Origin: Alkalinema sp. FACHB-956
GTDB taxonomy: Bacteria > Cyanobacteriota > Cyanobacteriia > Leptolyngbyales > Leptolyngbyaceae
Direction of reading: 5' to 3'
DNA length: 64,000 nucleotides
Assembly (NCBI RefSeq): GCF_014697025.1
Contig: NZ_JACJRC010000001.1
Location: 186,001 to 250,000, forward strand
The notes under the pieces: model-generated
The model's input: the letters and a program-made list of their open reading frames with translations, nothing else
Told to the model about the DNA's origin: nothing
The model's database searches: none
Shown: one piece after another, positions 63,622 through 64,000 of the stretch
Position numbering within the stretch: position 1 is the stretch's first letter
How the letters are laid out: the number at the start of each line of letters is the position of its first letter
Translations under genes and position numbers: made by a program

Positions 63622-64000
63622 CTATTCTGACGCTTTCTCGGCATCTCGATACTGGTAAGTCGGCAAAAGAACATTGAAAATTGAGCCATCATTGGGACGA
63701 CTTTTCACGGAGATCGATCCACCACAGCGTAGTAGGAGCTGTTGTACGATCGTTAATCCCAGTCCCGCCCCACCGGGATCGTCCATGGCAATTTGGCGAA
63801 CGCGATAAAACCGATCGAAGATTTTTGGAATTTCCTGAACCGGGATCCCTACACCAGTATCCTTGAACTCCAGTTGAATGTAATCGCCCTGTTGCTTGGC
63901 TCTGACCCACACTTGACCGCCACGGGGGGTGAACTTGATCCCGTTATGCAGCAAACTAACGACAATCTGACGCAACCAAGGGTTTAAGCAAGCGATCGCG
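63622..64000 (-). CDS. Sensor histidine kinase, C-terminal part (5' end outside window)
   Basis: The reading frame is open to the right edge. It encodes the HATPase domain: N-box LRQIVVSLLHNGIKFTPRGG, G1-box DTGVGIP, F-box IFDRFYRV, G2-box GGAGLGLTIVQQLL. The sensor and HisKA domains lie beyond the window. The C-terminus ends 20 residues after the fold (YQYRDAEKASE), with no receiver fused. It ends just upstream of the CRR6 gene start, on the same strand. Confidence 0.93.
   Translation of the reverse strand, partial: AIACLNPWLRQIVVSLLHNGIKFTPRGGQVWVRAKQQGDYIQLEFKDTGVGIPVQEIPKIFDRFYRVRQIAMDDPGGAGLGLTIVQQLLLRCGGSISVKSRPNDGSIFNVLLPTYQYRDAEKASE

Overview
The window is chromosomal DNA from a cyanobacterium. 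The evidence is the very dense GCGATCGC/CGATCG (HIP1-type) octamers, together with cyanobacterial genes: a CpcT/CpeT-type bilin lyase, BtpA (photosystem I biogenesis), a CRR6-type NdhI maturation factor, bestrophin, an Hstk-type Ser/Thr-His kinase, TIR-WD40 and Uma2 proteins. No genus can be assigned from the sequence alone. Housekeeping genes look GC-balanced (about half G+C by eye). Several accessory blocks (about 0.9-7.5, 16.7-18.8 and 29.5-31.3 kb) are clearly more AT-rich.

Layout. 1-2.2 kb: the 3' end of recN, then a 1.4 kb segment bounded by a second near-identical copy of the recN tail and holding hairpins and one small unknown gene. 2.2-7.5 kb: one very large gene for a Cap4-like nuclease fused to a STAND-type NTPase, a candidate antiphage sensor-effector. 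8.4-12.4 kb: two small conserved genes and leuS, enclosed by two apparently identical 148-bp mobile repeats in opposite orientation, each with its own 3-bp target duplication. 12.7-16.6 kb: a phytase-like lipoprotein gene, a cpcT-like gene, rimM and small hypotheticals. 16.9-18.8 kb: an AT-rich pair (a lone IS1595-type zinc-ribbon/HTH protein and a two-TM membrane protein) and a small unknown gene. 19-31.3 kb: photolyase, papain-like protease with TIR-TM-WD40, an orphan DNA methyltransferase, a family-5 solute-binding lipoprotein, a Uma2 nuclease, and an AT-rich J-domain/HNH gene pair. 31.3-38.7 kb: creatininase, a REC-PAS regulator, btpA, a TerB-like/CbxX AAA ATPase, tRNA-Leu(GAG) and murF. 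38.8-50.4 kb: three consecutive minus-strand signalling genes (REC-HK, REC-HK-REC, and a 2732-residue Ser/Thr kinase-AAA-GAF-PAS-HK-REC protein). 50.8-64 kb: bestrophin, a GAF-SpoIIE phosphatase, a glycosyltransferase/DUF2809 pair, wecB, membrane proteins, an alpha-glucan phosphorylase, crr6 and the 3' end of a histidine kinase gene.

How the genes work together. Three loci could be conflict or defence modules: the nuclease-STAND protein, the protease/TIR-WD40 pair and the J-domain/HNH pair. A fourth AT-rich two-gene unit (zinc ribbon plus membrane protein) has no recognisable function. The kinase cluster probably forms a multi-input phosphorelay, because its members share REC, HK and C-terminal tail modules. 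A genome-wide oddity is the short direct tandem repeat of 12-18 bp (often 15 bp). It occurs both between genes and, in frame, inside genes, where it adds pentapeptide repeats to several proteins. All functional statements rest on recognised motifs and family resemblance read by eye; no database search was run.
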